Of a stretch of 64,000 nt of DNA, positions 33,731-46,491 are shown piece by piece; within the stretch, counting starts at the first letter, position 1; every line of letters starts with the position of its first letter. The notes below the pieces were generated by a model, which ran no database searches, had not been told where the DNA came from, and saw only the letters and a program-made list of their open reading frames with translations. Made by a program: the position numbers and the translations under genes. This DNA comes from Nageia nagi (taxonomy: Eukaryota; Pinophyta), in assembly GCA_050084985.1 (NCBI GenBank), contig JBITNC010000001.1, positions 68,448,001 through 68,512,000 of the forward strand, written 5' to 3'.

Positions 33731-35616
33731 TTAGGTACCTATGTTGGCATCAACTATTGCTTCATTCAGATTAAATATCTCATTGCTAACACATTCAAAT
33801 CAGACATTAAATTTCTAACATGTAGCAACATCACTCAAAATTGAGCAATTCTACCCAAAAATAAACACAAAAATAACACCCATCCCCCCCTAACTACCTA
33901 AACCTACTCTTAATTTATGAAAATAAAGGAATGAATTCAAAGGAGCAGGGGAGAACCTATTATGTCCTTATTGTCATTGCAAATTCTTCTCCAAAATAAA
34001 ATCAATGACATAACATGCATGCAATAAACCTCTTTTCACTAGATTTGAGGAACTAACTCCTAGGTTCCAACATCTTCAAAATAGCATCATCATTCTGAAA
34101 GACATCAACTCTCAAAAGTGCACTAGGTGGCAAAAAAGGGATTAACATAGTAAGCTTGTAACTCATTATTTTTCTCAGAAATTATGTTGCATCCTAGCCA
34201 CTCATCAAATAAGAGGTTATTTTTTTATTAATTAGGTAATTATTTTTAATATAAAAAAGGATTTTTGAGGGCCTCCTAAACCTATACAAAGGTCATACAT
34301 TGAGTCTTCCATAATTGCTTCATTTTATCTTAAGCAAGATAATAACCTCCTATTAAAACAAGTTTAGTATTACTATTAAAATAACTAGAATATTACACAA
34401 AAGAGCATCTGGAAGTGTTTACATTTCTTATTAGAATGATACCCTTACTATACTCTACAGGGCTATCTAATATCAAATTCTATAGAGACTAAACCGACCA
34501 TGGACATAAACACCTATAGAGGGTTGTCTAAGCTAAATTTTGATATGGACTATATGTACTTCAAAAAGATAAGAAATTTAAAGTTAGGAAATATTAACTA
34601 GGGTCTCTTTCCATGCTATAGGCATTATTTACCTCATCATTATTCAAACTCTCCAAGCTTTCTTATCAAGACCTTTTACCAAATGCAAGAGAAATGAATT
34701 AGGATCCATCAGAAATCTGAATTACATGCTTTTGTAGTGCATTTTGAAGTGTTTATTGTACATTTGCTTGAGAATTACTACCTTGAAATACATCTTCCCT
34801 TCCATATTATCAAATATCAGACTAGGTTGACCCTTATACATGGTTGCCTCTGCTAATATTTTTTTATACAAATTATAATCCATTCTTAGAAGCTTGGGTA
34901 CTTCTCTATTTCTACTAACACTTCCATTTGGTGTTGGGTTTGGTATCTTTTTTGTGTTCATGTGAGTCATTACTTTCATTTTCCTTTCATTACTTTGGTC
35001 TAAGGGTTTACCATCCACTCCTTTTCCTTTATCTGTTTTTCAAATCTTAATCCCTAGGTTTGCTTGTTCTTTGATTATTTTCTTCCTCTTCTTTCTTTCC
35101 CCTTCTAGTTGCATTGCTTCAATCTCCTCATCTTCACTATTGATCTCTTTAATTACACTATGAAGTTCATCTTCCTCTTGGGTTAACATTGAGTGCTCCT
35201 TTACTTTGAACAAACCTCCCATTTTCAATCTCTATTTGTGTAAAACTTGCTTCTTTTCCCCCCTTATTCTTGAGTAAATCCCATGATCATTAATGTTGTT
35301 ATTCAACTTATCTGGTCCTTTGTTCACCCTACCTCCTAATTTTCTTAACTCAATTAAATAAGATATTTTCATTATGTTAATCTTCCTTCTCAACAATTTC
35401 AACAATAGGTGATGAAGAATCCACTTTGTGTATGACTTATTCAAATCCAATGCCAGAAGTTATCTTAAGCTCAACCTCATTTGGAATAGGCTCAATAATA
35501 CCTTGCTCATTCTTACCTAATCTCTTACTACCATATTGATATTTCTTCCAATACTTTTTAGACAAAGCATAATCAATATCATTGAAATGCATACTTACAT
35601 GTCCTTTTAGCATACT
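33731..35616 (-). other. Upstream part of the Tat-like element, unidentified
   Basis: Open minus-strand pieces at 35450-35232, 35228-35040 (acidic, EEDELHSVIKEINSEDEEIE, then KKRKKIIKEQ) and 35018-34722 may be gag or the gag-to-RT linker, but none has a motif I can name. 33731-34720 is AT-rich with no coding signal; Ogre elements can carry an intron upstream of RT, which might explain it. Confidence 0.4.
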
Positions 35617-36147
35617 TGTTAAAATTTGTAATGCATTAGTAGGTATCTAAATTATAAATCACTTATATTAATTTACCTAAATACTTAAAGTATTTATAAA
35701 TACATTTCAGTATTTAAAAAATTAAATAAGTGCAACTTGTTGTGCCCCTCATCCACTTATAGGATAAGTTTGTCCCTTGGTTAAAAATGGGCATACTTTT
35801 CCATTGGATTTTGGGATTACCCCTTAGGTAAAAGGATGAGACCATGAAGGAGTTTGGTGCTATAAATAAGAGGCTCCTCTCATTGATTTATAACACTTGC
35901 AAGAGACAAATTTATGCTATTAGTTGTAGGAGGATAGATTGTGAAAGAGCTTTGTAATTATTGTGAAGTAATAGAGTTCTAGTTCTAAAGTGGAGTACTT
36001 TCACCTTGAGAGGAACCACTATACTTATTTGTGTTACTTTATGGATGAATGAGAGTGTGTTTTTATTCTTATAGTGTGAGTTCCATTGTGGTAAAGAAGA
36101 GGATATTTCAAGGTTGATCTTGGGTATAGAAGATTCTTCTCCTTTCA
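35617..36147 (+). repeat. 5' LTR of copia element C
   Basis: Starts TGTTAAAATTTG and ends TCTCCTTTCA, about 531 bp. It is followed by ATTAGCATCTAAAGC, a decayed initiator Met-tRNA primer site, and contains TATAAATA at 35861 followed by AGAGGCTCC. Confidence 0.85.
35861..35868 (+). promoter_or_regulatory. TATA box in LTR of element C
   Basis: TATAAATA followed by AGAGGCTCCTCTC, at the same LTR position as in elements 2 and 4. Confidence 0.65.
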
Positions 36148-36203
36148 ATTAGCATCTAAAGCATCCTTGAAAATTCATCCTACTCCTTTTATGAGGTAAA
36201 ACC

Positions 36204-36681
36204 TAATGGAATTGAAGGATTACATAAACCAAGATCACCCTAAAGATTCTCTAACAAATCTAACATTCATTCTTCTAGTAAAATAATAATCAACCATACA
36301 AAAAACAACACATTATGTATAGTGGTTCCTCCATCTCTTTGGAGCACATTCACTTTAAACCATCATTCTATTACTTCTCACAAGATAACTCTTTTACAAA
36401 TCCTCAACAAAGCTCTTACTAGAGCATTCTTACAACTTTACAAGATAAGCATTACCATACTTTATCAAATTACATAATGAGAGGGATACCTCTCTATTTA
36501 TAAGAATAAACCTACCCTTTAACCTTCTTTTTACCTAAGGATAAAGTTAAAGGTGTTTCTATATTTCTTTCTCTTTCTATATTTATTCTTTTAATGCTTT
36601 AAGGTATCTAAAGATACTTTAAATATTAAATAAATTTACATTAAAGAGAAATATTATATAATATTATATTATAATTTTCAA
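36204..36681 (-). repeat. 3' LTR of element B
   Basis: Begins (minus) at TGTTGAAAATTATAATATAA and pairs with the right LTR along its length (shared ATCATTCTATTACT, CAAGATAACTCTT and ATAATGA-GGG-TACCTCT blocks). It is followed on the + strand by CTCCCCCTTAATGCAATATTG, the polypurine-tract region also seen in element 1. Confidence 0.85.
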
Positions 36682-37763
36682 CACTCCCCCTTAATGCAAT
36701 ATTGGGTAGAGAGTCAAAAAAACAAAGAGAAAGAGTAAAAGAGAGTTTTCCTCTATAGAGATACAAGTGGAGTTGAGAATTTATTATATCTTTAAAAAAG
36801 TGATAGAATATAGGTGGTTCTATAATGGCTCAACTACTTAACTATTTTAACAAATAGTTTTACAATACAATCATTAACCAAAAAATGGTTTCTTTGTGCA
36901 AAAGTAGTCATTCAACAACATGTTGATATGATGAGCTTTCATAAGCCTGCATACCTGAAGTAACTTGTAATCTCAAGAAGAACTTACAAGCTACAAGTAG
37001 CTTGGATTTTATACTCCTCTTTTTTTAAGAAAAAGATAAAAGGAGCTCATATTAAAAATGCTAAAATTAAGAAAGCAACTCTTTTTTTCTTAAAAAAAAA
37101 TTATATGTAATTTTTTTTTAATTATTATTATTTAACAACAAAAATAAAAAATTTGTTTTTTTTTAAATAATAATAAAATTATATTTTTTTAAATATTAAA
37201 AAACTACGAATTTTTTTTTCTTTTTAGTAACAAAAATATATATATATATAAACTTTCATTAAATTTTTCGTATGTAAAAAAAATTGCAAGCTTTTGTAAC
37301 TTTACTTGTTACAAAAAAAATTTGTAACCTTCGTTAATATAGCAAGATAGTACTTTAACTTTCTTGCTAAAAAAGAACTTTTATTACAAAAAACATAAAT
37401 TAAATTTTTGTAAGCTTGCAACTTAGTAAAAAAAATTAGAAGCACTAATTTTTTTTAAGATCTTAGATTCTAACCATATACCATATGTTAGATCTAACTT
37501 CAAATACTATTAACATGTAATTAAGATAAAATTTTACCTTAGATTTGAGTCCATTATCCTTAAGATAAAAAACATGTTAGTATAGATATCAAATTTCAAC
37601 TTCTAAAACAAAAAAAAAAATTAAAATTGATTAACCAATGAAGTTTCAAATAAAATTGAAACAAGATTAGAAGATAGGTATATCTTAAATTTGAGGAGGG
37701 TTAACTTGAAATCACCAAGTAGAAATTTGAAGAGACCACAATAAGGAAGGCTCTTATACCATT
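36682..37763 (-). other. Internal region of element B
   Basis: AT-rich, many A and T runs, no ORF or domain. Includes the primer-binding site at its right end and a purine tract at its left end; nothing else is recognisable. Confidence 0.7.
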
Positions 37764-37850
37764 TGATAGAATTGAAATATTCAATAAATCAAGATCACCT
37801 TGAAGCTTCTTCAACAAATCTAACATTCATTATTCTAGAAAAGTAATAAT
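37764..37850 (-). repeat. 5' LTR of element B, first part
   Basis: TGATAGAATTG to AAGTAATAAT; interrupted by element 2 and continued at 46492. ATAAT (37846-37850) is duplicated at 46487-46491. Confidence 0.85.
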
Positions 37851-38343
37851 TGTTGGAATGTATAATGCATTATCGTAAGGGTTTTGTAATAATCTTCTAC
37901 ATAAGTTCACTAATACTTAAGGGTATCATTTGATACCTTAAGTATTTAAGTGAATATGATAATGTAACTTGTCCTACACTCCATGTCATGAGCATGCCCC
38001 TTGGATAAAATGATGTGCATGTCATGCTTTTGTACAATAGATAAAAGGGTGATCTAAAGAGAGATTTTGGCCTATAAATAGAAGGCTCCCTCTTTATGAT
38101 CACACACCAATTATGGAGTAAAATTATGCTATAGGATAAAGTGTAAGAGATGAAATTAAGATAATTGCAAGAGAATTGTATTTGTGATTGAAGTAGAGAT
38201 CTAGTTACTAGATGTACTCTTAGTTGGAGGAACCACTTACATCTTGTGTTATGAGATTGCTTTATGAGTTTTTTATATTTAATTGTGAGCTTTCATGTGA
38301 TCTTGGTTGTTTAAAAATTATCTTGTTAGTATTAGTTCCTTCA
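37851..38343 (+). repeat. 5' LTR of copia element 2
   Basis: Starts TGTTGGAATGTATAATGC, ends TAGTTCCTTCA. Very similar to the LTRs at 45993 and 61734. Contains a palindrome at 37906-37954 and TATAAATA at 38073. Confidence 0.93.
38073..38080 (+). promoter_or_regulatory. TATA box in LTR of element 2
   Basis: TATAAATA followed by GAAGGCTCCCTC. The corresponding position is conserved at 61956. Confidence 0.65.
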
Positions 38344-38361
38344 AATTGGTATCAGAGTAAC
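38344..38361 (+). promoter_or_regulatory. Primer-binding site of element 2
   Basis: AATTGGTATCAGAGTAAC directly follows the LTR; TGGTATCAGAG is an exact match to the initiator Met-tRNA type primer site of plant LTR elements. Confidence 0.9.
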
Positions 38362-38846
38362 TTGAAAGCTCCTCTTTACATCCTAAATTTGAAAGTTTCT
38401 CTTCAAATTTTTAGATCTTCATCATCTTTGGAGGTTTACTCTTCTTGTTTGAGATAAAACAATTTAGAGGTATAATCCTCTATCCTTTTTAAATAGTTCA
38501 TTTTGATACTAACATTCTTTTATAATTATGTTAATTCAAATCCTAACAACATTATCTTAATAACATAATATGTTATTACTAATATTGAAGAGTTGCAATA
38601 TTACAATATGTTAGTTCTACTAATAATATTTCTTGTTTGAGGCAAAGTATGCAATTTGTATACTATTTGTTTTTTGGTTAGTTGCAATATGGTTATATTT
38701 TCATTTACATACCTTTTAATCCTTTGATATTAAGAGGTTTATATATGTAAAAAAAAATTTTTTTTCATTTTTTTGAAAAGTTCCTATATTTGCTTCTAAC
38801 TTATAAAAAATATAGGAGGAGATTTTTTTGTTCAAAAGTTTTTTTT

Positions 38847-38897
<51 letters not shown>

Positions 38898-41206
38898 ATT
38901 TTTTCCTAAAAAGGGGGAGATAATATATTCTACAAGTTTTTTTAACAAAGCCGATATAATTAAAAAAAAAATTGAGGGCGTGTGAAAGGACAAAGGAGGT
39001 GGCTTCACTCGTAGCTCTGCTAGTCGTGCCTTCACTCCCTTTTGCTTCATTAGTTATGGCTTCCCTTGTGGCTTGTCTCCACCCCTCATAGCCTCGATCT
39101 CCCTCCATGTCTATGCTACCTAGCGGCCTATCGCCCTTCACTCCTCCATGATAGCTTATTGCTCTTCACCCCTCCACTATGGCCTACTGCTTGATCACCC
39201 TCTATCATAGCCTGATTACCTATCAGCTTTCCACCCCTCCACCATAATTGATCGAACTGCCCCTCATGGCTCCCTCCCTCTATGCTTCCACTTGTAGCTT
39301 TTGCATTTATTATGCCTCTCTTCTCTTGCATAGCTCGTGCAGACCCCCCCTCCACCTCCTTCACCTGGTTGACTCCCACTCTGCATTCCTTGTGATGTCG
39401 CCTTGCCTTATATTTGTATTTTTTTTACTTCTTGCAACCTTTTATTAGATGCATCTTCAAAAACAATGTATTCTCTTTCATGGTAAGGAAAGGGAGTCAT
39501 CTTTTTACCTACAAGCATTTATTATTTTTTGACTTAAGAGTATTTTTTTATTTCCTTAAAATGATCGAGGTAAAAATAGCATTAACTATGCATGGTTCTC
39601 CTTTTCTTTGCTTGCAAGCCATCTCTTTTATGCACTTATACTCCAAATTTAATGCATTTTCATGATTACATTACTCTTACAAGCTATACCACTTTTTTAG
39701 AAAAATATGGCACATGAAAGATATTTTGAAGTATAATTTTTTTTCTAAATATGGTAATTTATTTAGGCAAATATTTTTAGTCAAAAATTTGCTAAGGTAA
39801 TCTAAGTATGTTTTTTTAAAGGATAAATATTTAAGTTGAAGGAAGGGGATTTAATTCTTACTCAAAATTTATCTATGCTTGCTAATTTTTTAGCATATAA
39901 GTTTTAGGGATAAAACCTTAAGTAAAAAAGGAGAAATTTGTATGAATTTTTTACTTAAAGTTTAATGCATGTTGCTTACTTATATTAAGTTAAATGCTTA
40001 GTACTTAAACATTAAAGTTAAAATAATGTATGCTTATGCTTAGAAGTTAAATTATCAAGTTGAAATAATGCATGCTTAGTCCTTAAGTTGAATGGTGCAT
40101 ATTTATTACTTAAGTTATGGAATGATGGATGGTATATTTGATAGAATATCTTCAAGTTATGAAAATAATGCATTTTTATGCTTGAGTATTTAGTTTATAC
40201 TTAAGTATTTATTCCTTATGCAAAGTTAATAAATAAATTTATGCAAATTATAGGAATGATGCATATCTTTTCTTTAAATTATGAATGGTGCATATTTTGT
40301 TACTTAAGTTATGGAATGATGCATGTTTATAACTTGAATCATTGTTGCTTCATTTTTTTTGGAAAGTATAGAATGGATTTATGCAAAAAAATAGGAATGA
40401 TGTAAAAGATATCTTTTAGGGGTTGGTAAACAAAACCCATTAGACATTTAGGTTTCAAATTTTAAATGGATGATGTTTTATTTATACTTTATATATTATT
40501 TTTTACTTTATTTGCTTATACAAATAAAAATATAAATATTGAAAAGAGCAACCCCCTAAAATGAACACATCTACATATATATTCTACAATATGAATTGTT
40601 TGGATAGTTATGAGGTGAAAATAGGTGGATTGGAGTCTTTAAGTTTGACTATCCAAGTGATGAAAAGTTCGTACTTCTCAATTACCTCTAAGTCCTCTAT
40701 TGGTCTGACTTTAACTCTAATAGATGGAAAGGTATATGTGTAGTGATACCATATGTTTGCACATGCATTTAAGGATTATCTTGATAATCTAAAAGGATAA
40801 CTTGAAACTTAATCAATATTAATAATTTGATCAATTCAATAAATATTAAAATTTTAAAAAATAGCTAGTACTTCTCTTTATGAGAGTATATTGCTACCTA
40901 AGGAGAACTGGTTGAAGATTAGTAGGACCTGGGCTTCTCTTTGTGAGCATCCAGATGAAAATCTAATTTTAGATAAGAAAACAAGCCTCAATAATGTCAC
41001 TCTACATCTATAGTTTTTGAGATAAGAAGTGTATTTAGGTACATGGGTTATTATTTGAATTATAAAATATTTGCGCTTGTGAATCAAATCAAGCATGTTT
41101 TTAGTGTTAAATGTAACATGTATTATTTACTTGGTTAAAATTTAATATTTAATATTATTTATTGAACCACTTGCTTATTATTTCATATTATTTTATAGCA
41201 AATAAG
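38362..41206 (+). other. 2.8-kb leader of copia element 2
   Basis: No real ORF. From left to right: a block shared with elements C and 4 (GAGATAAAACAATTTAGAGG), a (TA)n run at 38856-38893, a C-rich variable block (about 38990-39400) with degenerate repeats such as CCCTCCA and GCCTATCGCCC, AT-rich DNA with recurring TTAAGTTATGGAATGATG motifs (40080-40360), then the block conserved with element 1 (40430-41100). Confidence 0.75.
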
Positions 41207-42215
41207 AGAATTCTTTTTACCCAAACACATTCTTAATCATTTCAACTTTGAGATTTGAGAACTATGGATGAGAGCTGAAGTACAGGTAAGAAAGCTTTAG
41301 CAAATAGTGAATAAAAACTTTGCACCTCCTATAGATGAGAAAGTATTAGAGGCTTACAACATGAAGAATGAGTTAGTAACCTCCATGATTTACTATGCAA
41401 TTTTAGATGATATGCATCTGATAATTTTTTTTCAACTTCGATAAAGAAAGCTTAGGATAAGCTTAAACAAATCTACCTTAGTTCAAACTTTTCAATAAGG
41501 TTTACCATTCTCTAAAAATTACTTCAATCTTATCAAAGGGAAGATGAAAATGTTACCATCTATTTGAATAAAATTATTAACCTAAGAACCCAACTTGTTG
41601 CTTATGGGTGCAATTAGATCAATGATGAGTTCATGGTCTTCATCATTCTTCAAAGTCTTTTTTCAAAGTTTACAAGTTTTGTAACATTTATAGAAATAAG
41701 GATTTATGATGAAGAATAAGTCTTCTCTTTTGAGAACCTTTCTGAGCATGTTTTGAAATATGAGAAAATTCTTAATAATAAAGTGTTGATTTCTTCTCTT
41801 AAAGATAATAATATTACTCTTGAAGTAACCAAAACTTCTTTCAAGAAGTTCAACTATGAAAAAAAATCTTATCTTTTTTTCTTTAAAAGATTTAAGAAAA
41901 GAGGTAATGGCTACATCAGTAGTAGAAATAATAGTAATAATGGCAATAATAAGAATAACAACAATAGTACTAGGAATAATAATAACAATAATCACTTCAA
42001 GTAAAGAGATAAAAAAAGCAAAGCAAATATTCTTTATCCTAAAGAAAAGTTTGATGGTAAGTGTAACTATTATGGCATCCAAGGTCATAAAAAAGTTGAT
42101 TGATAGAAAAAGAAAAGAGAAAAAAAGTTTAAAAGCAATGGAAATGTAAAGAACTTCAAAAGAAAGAAGAATGTTCATACTAGTTTTACTACAATGCTCT
42201 ACTCCATGTCTCACT
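41207..42215 (+). pseudogene. Copia element 2 gag
   Basis: Translation gives LPKHILNHFNFEI, a stop, ELWMRAEV, NMKNELVTSMIYYAILDD, then frame-shifted stretches corresponding to the element 1 gag, and a broken zinc knuckle near 42055 (FDGKCNYYGIQGHKKVD, where the second Cys is Tyr). TAG or TGA replaces Trp at FEI-stop-EL and KL-stop-QIV relative to the family. Asn/Lys-rich stretches at 41920-42010 form a low-complexity linker. Confidence 0.85.
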
Positions 42216-45170
42216 TCTTTTCATCTGAATGGATTATTGATTCTGGCTGCACTAATCACCTTTGCTTTGAAAAAAAAAATTAAAACTTTCATAAGTATAA
42301 AAAAGATGTAGTTGTGATATGTGATAACTTCACCTTTGAAGTCTAAGCAATTGAAAGTGTGTTGATTCATAGAAAGGTTCTTGACAATGTGCTCTATATT
42401 TTTAAGCTTAAGATGAACATTTTCTCTATGATCTAAGTTGCCAAAAAAGAGTACTCTTTTAAGTTTAACTCTTAATTTTGGTGTATTAAGAAAGGACTTA
42501 CCATTTTGGTTAAAAGATCTATGAAAGATAACTTTTACATTATGGACCAAGTTCCATCAAAGATGTGTCTTACTTCTAGTGTGTGTTCTAAAGGAAATCT
42601 TTGGCACCATCATTTAAAAAATCTTAACCATAAAAGTATTCAAATCATGAAAAACTAAGAACTTATGAAAGGTTTGCCTTCAATTTCTCTTTTAGTTGGT
42701 CTATGCAAAAAATGCATTCTTAACAAGATGCATAGATAAAAAGTTTGAAAAAGATAAAGCAATAAGAGCTTTTCAACCTCTTCATTTTATGCATTTAGAT
42801 TTAATGGATCCATTTCAAATTAAGTTGCTTGAAGGAGCATATTACATTTTGACCTTCATTGATGATTTTAGTAAGATGACCTTTGGGTATCTATTTGAGC
42901 ATAAAGATTAAACCCTTAAGAGTTTTAAAATTTTTAAGACTTTTATCAATAATTAATCTAACTTTAAAATAAAAATGTTAAGATTAGATAATAGAAAAGA
43001 ATATAGTAGTAATGAGTTCAATGATTATTATACTAAATATGGAATCAAAAGGTAGTTTACGATTCTTTACACTCTTCAGTAGAATGGTGTTGTTAAAAGA
43101 AAAAATAGAATAATTATGAAGATGGCTAGATGCATGTTGGGTAATATTTTTAAATTCTTATAGGGTGAAGTTGTAAGCAGTACTATTTAAACCTTAAATA
43201 GGTATCCCATAAAAGCTATTTAGAGTAGAACTCTTTTTAAGACTTAATCAAAAAGAAAACCTAACATTTCTCACCTTAGGATGTTTGGTTGTAAAGTATT
43301 TTTCTACATTATTTTTGAGAACAAGAAGAAGTTGGATAAAAAAGTTAAAAAATACATCTTTATAGGTTATGAAAGTCAACATAGAGGCTATAGGATCTAC
43401 TCTCCAACTTATAAAGTAGTGTTCATTTTAAAGGATGTGAAATTCAATGAACTTCTTGAAGAATTTATTTTTAATAAAGATATTGATGATCTAAAAGACT
43501 CTTTAGTTGCTCTTAGCTGGTTAGATATTGATGTAGATAAGTCACCTTAGAAATCAAACTCTCCAACTCAAAAGGTAACAAGAAGCATGACCTTAAACAA
43601 TTCTTTATTTTTCAAGATTGATAACAAGCATGAACCCTCATCTTTTAAAGAAATTTCAAAGCACGAATGCTAGATGGAAGCCATGAAAGTGAAGTATGAG
43701 ATGCTTATGAAAAATAAAATTTAAGAATTAGTTTCTTATCCTAATGAAAAAATATGATTGATAATAAATGAATCTATAAGGTTAAGTTAAATTTAGTTAG
43801 AGATATTGAAAAATACAAAGCAAGTTTAGTAGCTAAAGGTTTTACTCAAAAATACGATGTAGATTATGAGAAAACCTTTGCTTTCGTGATAAAGATGCCT
43901 ACTATGAGAGTTATCCTTGCTCTTTTTATAGCTTAAAGATGAAAAGTTTTTCAACTTGATATCAAAAGTGCATTTTTAAATGGTGACTTAGATGTGAAAA
44001 TCTTCATGAATCAACCAAAAAGGTTTATTGTGAAAGGTAAAGATTCCTTTGTATGCAAGCTAAAAAAGTTATTATATGGACTTAAGCAAACACCTAGAGC
44101 TTAGTATAGAAAGATTTTAAAATATTTTGTAGATATTAGATTCTCTAAGTGTTTTTTTTATTCTGATCTATATGTGCTCAAATAAAGAAAATATGTGGTC
44201 TTAATTCTTCTTTATGTGGATGATCTTTTAATAACTGAAAATAATAATAAAATCATTCAAGAGTGCATATCTAAACTTAAAGTAACATTTGAAATGATTG
44301 ATCTTTATCTCTTGCACTACTATCTTAAAATGCAAGTGTATCAATACAAGGATTATATTTATCTTAATCAATATAAGTATATATCAGACATCTTTTAGAA
44401 GTTTGAAATGAAGAAATGTAGATATGCTACGATCCCAATCTTTTTTAGAATCATTATTTTCTTAAGCTTTAACTCTCAATTAGTTAATGTTACAACTTAT
44501 AGATAATTAATTGATAGTCTTTTGTATTTGACTATATCTAAGTTAGATATTACCTTTGTAATAAATCTGATAGCATGATTCATGTAAAAACCTTATATTA
44601 AGCATCTCAATGCTGTTAAGCAAATCTTGAGGTATGTTGTAAGGACTAAAGATCTTGCTCTTAAGTATTCTAAGTTACCATCGTTTGTTCTTTTTAGATT
44701 CTCATATTCTGACTATGAGGAAGATAGAAATGATAGAAAATCAACCTTTATGTATGTGTTTAGCATTAGTTCAGGTGCTATCTCTTGTGCTTTCAAAAAA
44801 TAACCTATTATTTCTTTTTCCACCATAAAAGCTAAATACTATGCCATGTCTGTTGCAACCCATAAAACCATTTGGCTAAGAAATCTTCTGAAAGAAATTA
44901 GGTATGAGCAAGGTGACTCATCATTAATTTTTTTAGATAATCATTCAGCTATTTCTTTAGCTAAGAATCTTATGTTCTATTAGAAAATAAAACTTATAAA
45001 AATCCATACCCATTTTATCAGGGAGAAGGTTCTTAATAGCATCATGCACCTGAAGTATTGTCTATCCACTTAACTCTACTAATTTATTCATCAAACCTCT
45101 CTTGAAAGCTCAATTTTGTAAGTTTAAGGATGCTATCGTGTTGGTGAAGTTGCCCTTAAAGAGAAGTGAA
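42216..45170 (+). pseudogene. Copia element 2 pol
   Basis: Protease with intact active-site motif WIIDSGCTNHLCF near 42225; GAG-pre-integrase (GNLWHHHLKNLNHKS); integrase (ILTFIDDFSKMTFGYLFEHKD at 42850-42910; RLDNRKEY; NGVVKRKNRI); integrase C-terminus (MFGCKVFFYI, GYESQHRGYRIYS); RT (LLYVDDLLITENN at 44203-44240); RNase H (SDYEEDRNDRKST, IKAKYYAMS). At least 20 in-frame stops, mostly TAG/TAA for Gln and Trp, and several frameshifts. Domain order is complete, showing it descends from an autonomous element related to element 1. Confidence 0.9.
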
Positions 45171-45992
45171 ATTTGAATTCTTATGTTGCATTCATGTTTA
45201 TGATGATAACTTCACCTCTAGAAGGATTTTATGCTGTATAATGTTAATTTTGTTGTATATCTCCGTGGTAAGTTTGCTTTGTATGAGAAATTTGTATAAA
45301 ATTTTAGAAGCAAAAATTGGCTAATCTAGCATTATTCAGTCATCCATGTGAGAGGAACTCTTATGTATCTTTTGACACTATTCAATTATCCATATGTGAG
45401 AAACTCGTATGTGTATTTTCTATTTTAATCAATCTAACACTATTCAGTTATCTATGTGTAAGGAACTTTTATATATCTTTTGGCACTGTTCAGTTATCCA
45501 TATGTGAAGAATTCGTATATGCATGCTTTATTTTGTAATGATAATCAACATATGTCTTATATACAGCAGGTGACTATAAGTTTTTGACATGGCATCTTTG
45601 TGATGATTTATAATGCACCATTGATCAGTTCATGATGGTATTTGTGTGATTCATCTATTCTTGATGAAATAAATATGTTACATCTAATTGATCTTGTTAT
45701 TTGATTATTTATAACTTGCAGGTTCTTTTGAGATTGCAGGTTATTTACTTTGGATATGTAGGCTCTTGGAGACTCTTCATGACTTCTAATTAGATTATTA
45801 CTTTATGTACATTGAAACTGGTTATGGTTAATGATTATATTTGGTAAAGTAATAAGTCTCAAACTAAATCTTTTTTACTTTACAAATATATAAAAAGTTT
45901 TCATCTCCATTTTATCTATTTGGAGAAGAACTCTTGCTTTCTTTCTCTCTTCTCTCTTATTCATTCTATCTCAATATTGCATTAAGAAGAAG
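45171..45992 (+). other. 3' UTR of copia element 2 with tandem repeat
   Basis: 45310-45540 holds two copies of a roughly 130-bp unit (CTAGCATTATTCAG and CTAACACTATTCAG; TATCTTTTGACACTATTCA and TATCTTTTGGCACTGTTCAG). A shorter TTTGCTTTGTATGAG stretch at 45250-45290 resembles one unit of the element 1 3' UTR minisatellite. AAGAAGAAG at 45985 is the polypurine remnant. Confidence 0.7.
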
Positions 45993-46486
45993 TGTCGAAA
46001 TGTATAATGCATTATTGTAAAGATTTTGTAATAATCTTCTATATAAGTTCACTAATTCTTAAAAGTATCATTTGATACCTTAAGTATTTAAGTGAATATG
46101 ATAATGTAACTTATCCTACACTCCATGTCATGAGCATGCCCCTTGAGTAAAAAGATGTGTATATCATACTTTTGTACATTAGATAAAAAAGTGATCCAAA
46201 GAGAGATTTTGGCCTATAAATAGAAAGCTTCATCTTTGTGATCACACACCAATTATGGAGTAAAGTTATGTTATAAGATAGAAGTGTAGGAGATGAGATT
46301 AGAAAGATTGTAAGAGAGTTGTATTTGTGATTGAAGTAAAGATCTAGTTAGTAGATGTACTCCTAATTGAAAGAACCACTTACATCTTGTGTTGAGAGAT
46401 TATTTTGTGAATTTGTTAGATGTAATTGTAAGCTTTCATATGATCTTGGTTATTTAAGAATTATTTTGTTAATATTAATTCCTTCA
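45993..46486 (+). repeat. 3' LTR of copia element 2
   Basis: TGTCGAAATGTATAATGC to AATTCCTTCA, 494 bp, pairs with 37851-38343. It is followed by ATAAT and then by the rest of the element B LTR. Confidence 0.93.
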
Positions 46487-46491
46487 ATAAT

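Larger units (their letters stand above)
28750..35616 (-). mobile_element. Tat/Ogre-like Ty3/gypsy element, decayed
   Basis: Minus-strand order of domains: unknown gag/linker segment (35450-34722), RT (33701-32730), RNase H (32720-32444), a second RNase H (32136-31942), integrase (31700-30550), 3' UTR with tandem repeats, 3' LTR. Two RNase H domains with the second before integrase is the hallmark of the Tat lineage. No 5' LTR is present: the right edge is the LTR of copia element C at 35617. Confidence 0.85.
37851..46486 (+). mobile_element. Copia element 2, innermost of the nest
   Basis: LTRs at 37851-38343 (493 bp) and 45993-46486 (494 bp) with ATAAT target duplications (37846-37850, 46487-46491). 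Between them in + orientation: primer site, 2.9-kb leader, gag, protease, integrase, RT, RNase H, 3' UTR with repeats and a purine tract. It is heavily decayed: dozens of stops and frameshifts, although it inserted last within this nest. Confidence 0.93.

Noticed and set aside
38716-39141. 141-codon ORF with a Tyr/Ile repeat on -
   Set aside because: Generated by a (TA)n microsatellite translated as alternating Tyr-Ile; antisense to element 2.
41920-42010. Asn-rich stretch as a prion-like protein domain
   Set aside because: It is a low-complexity AAT/AAC run in a dead gag linker, not an independent gene.
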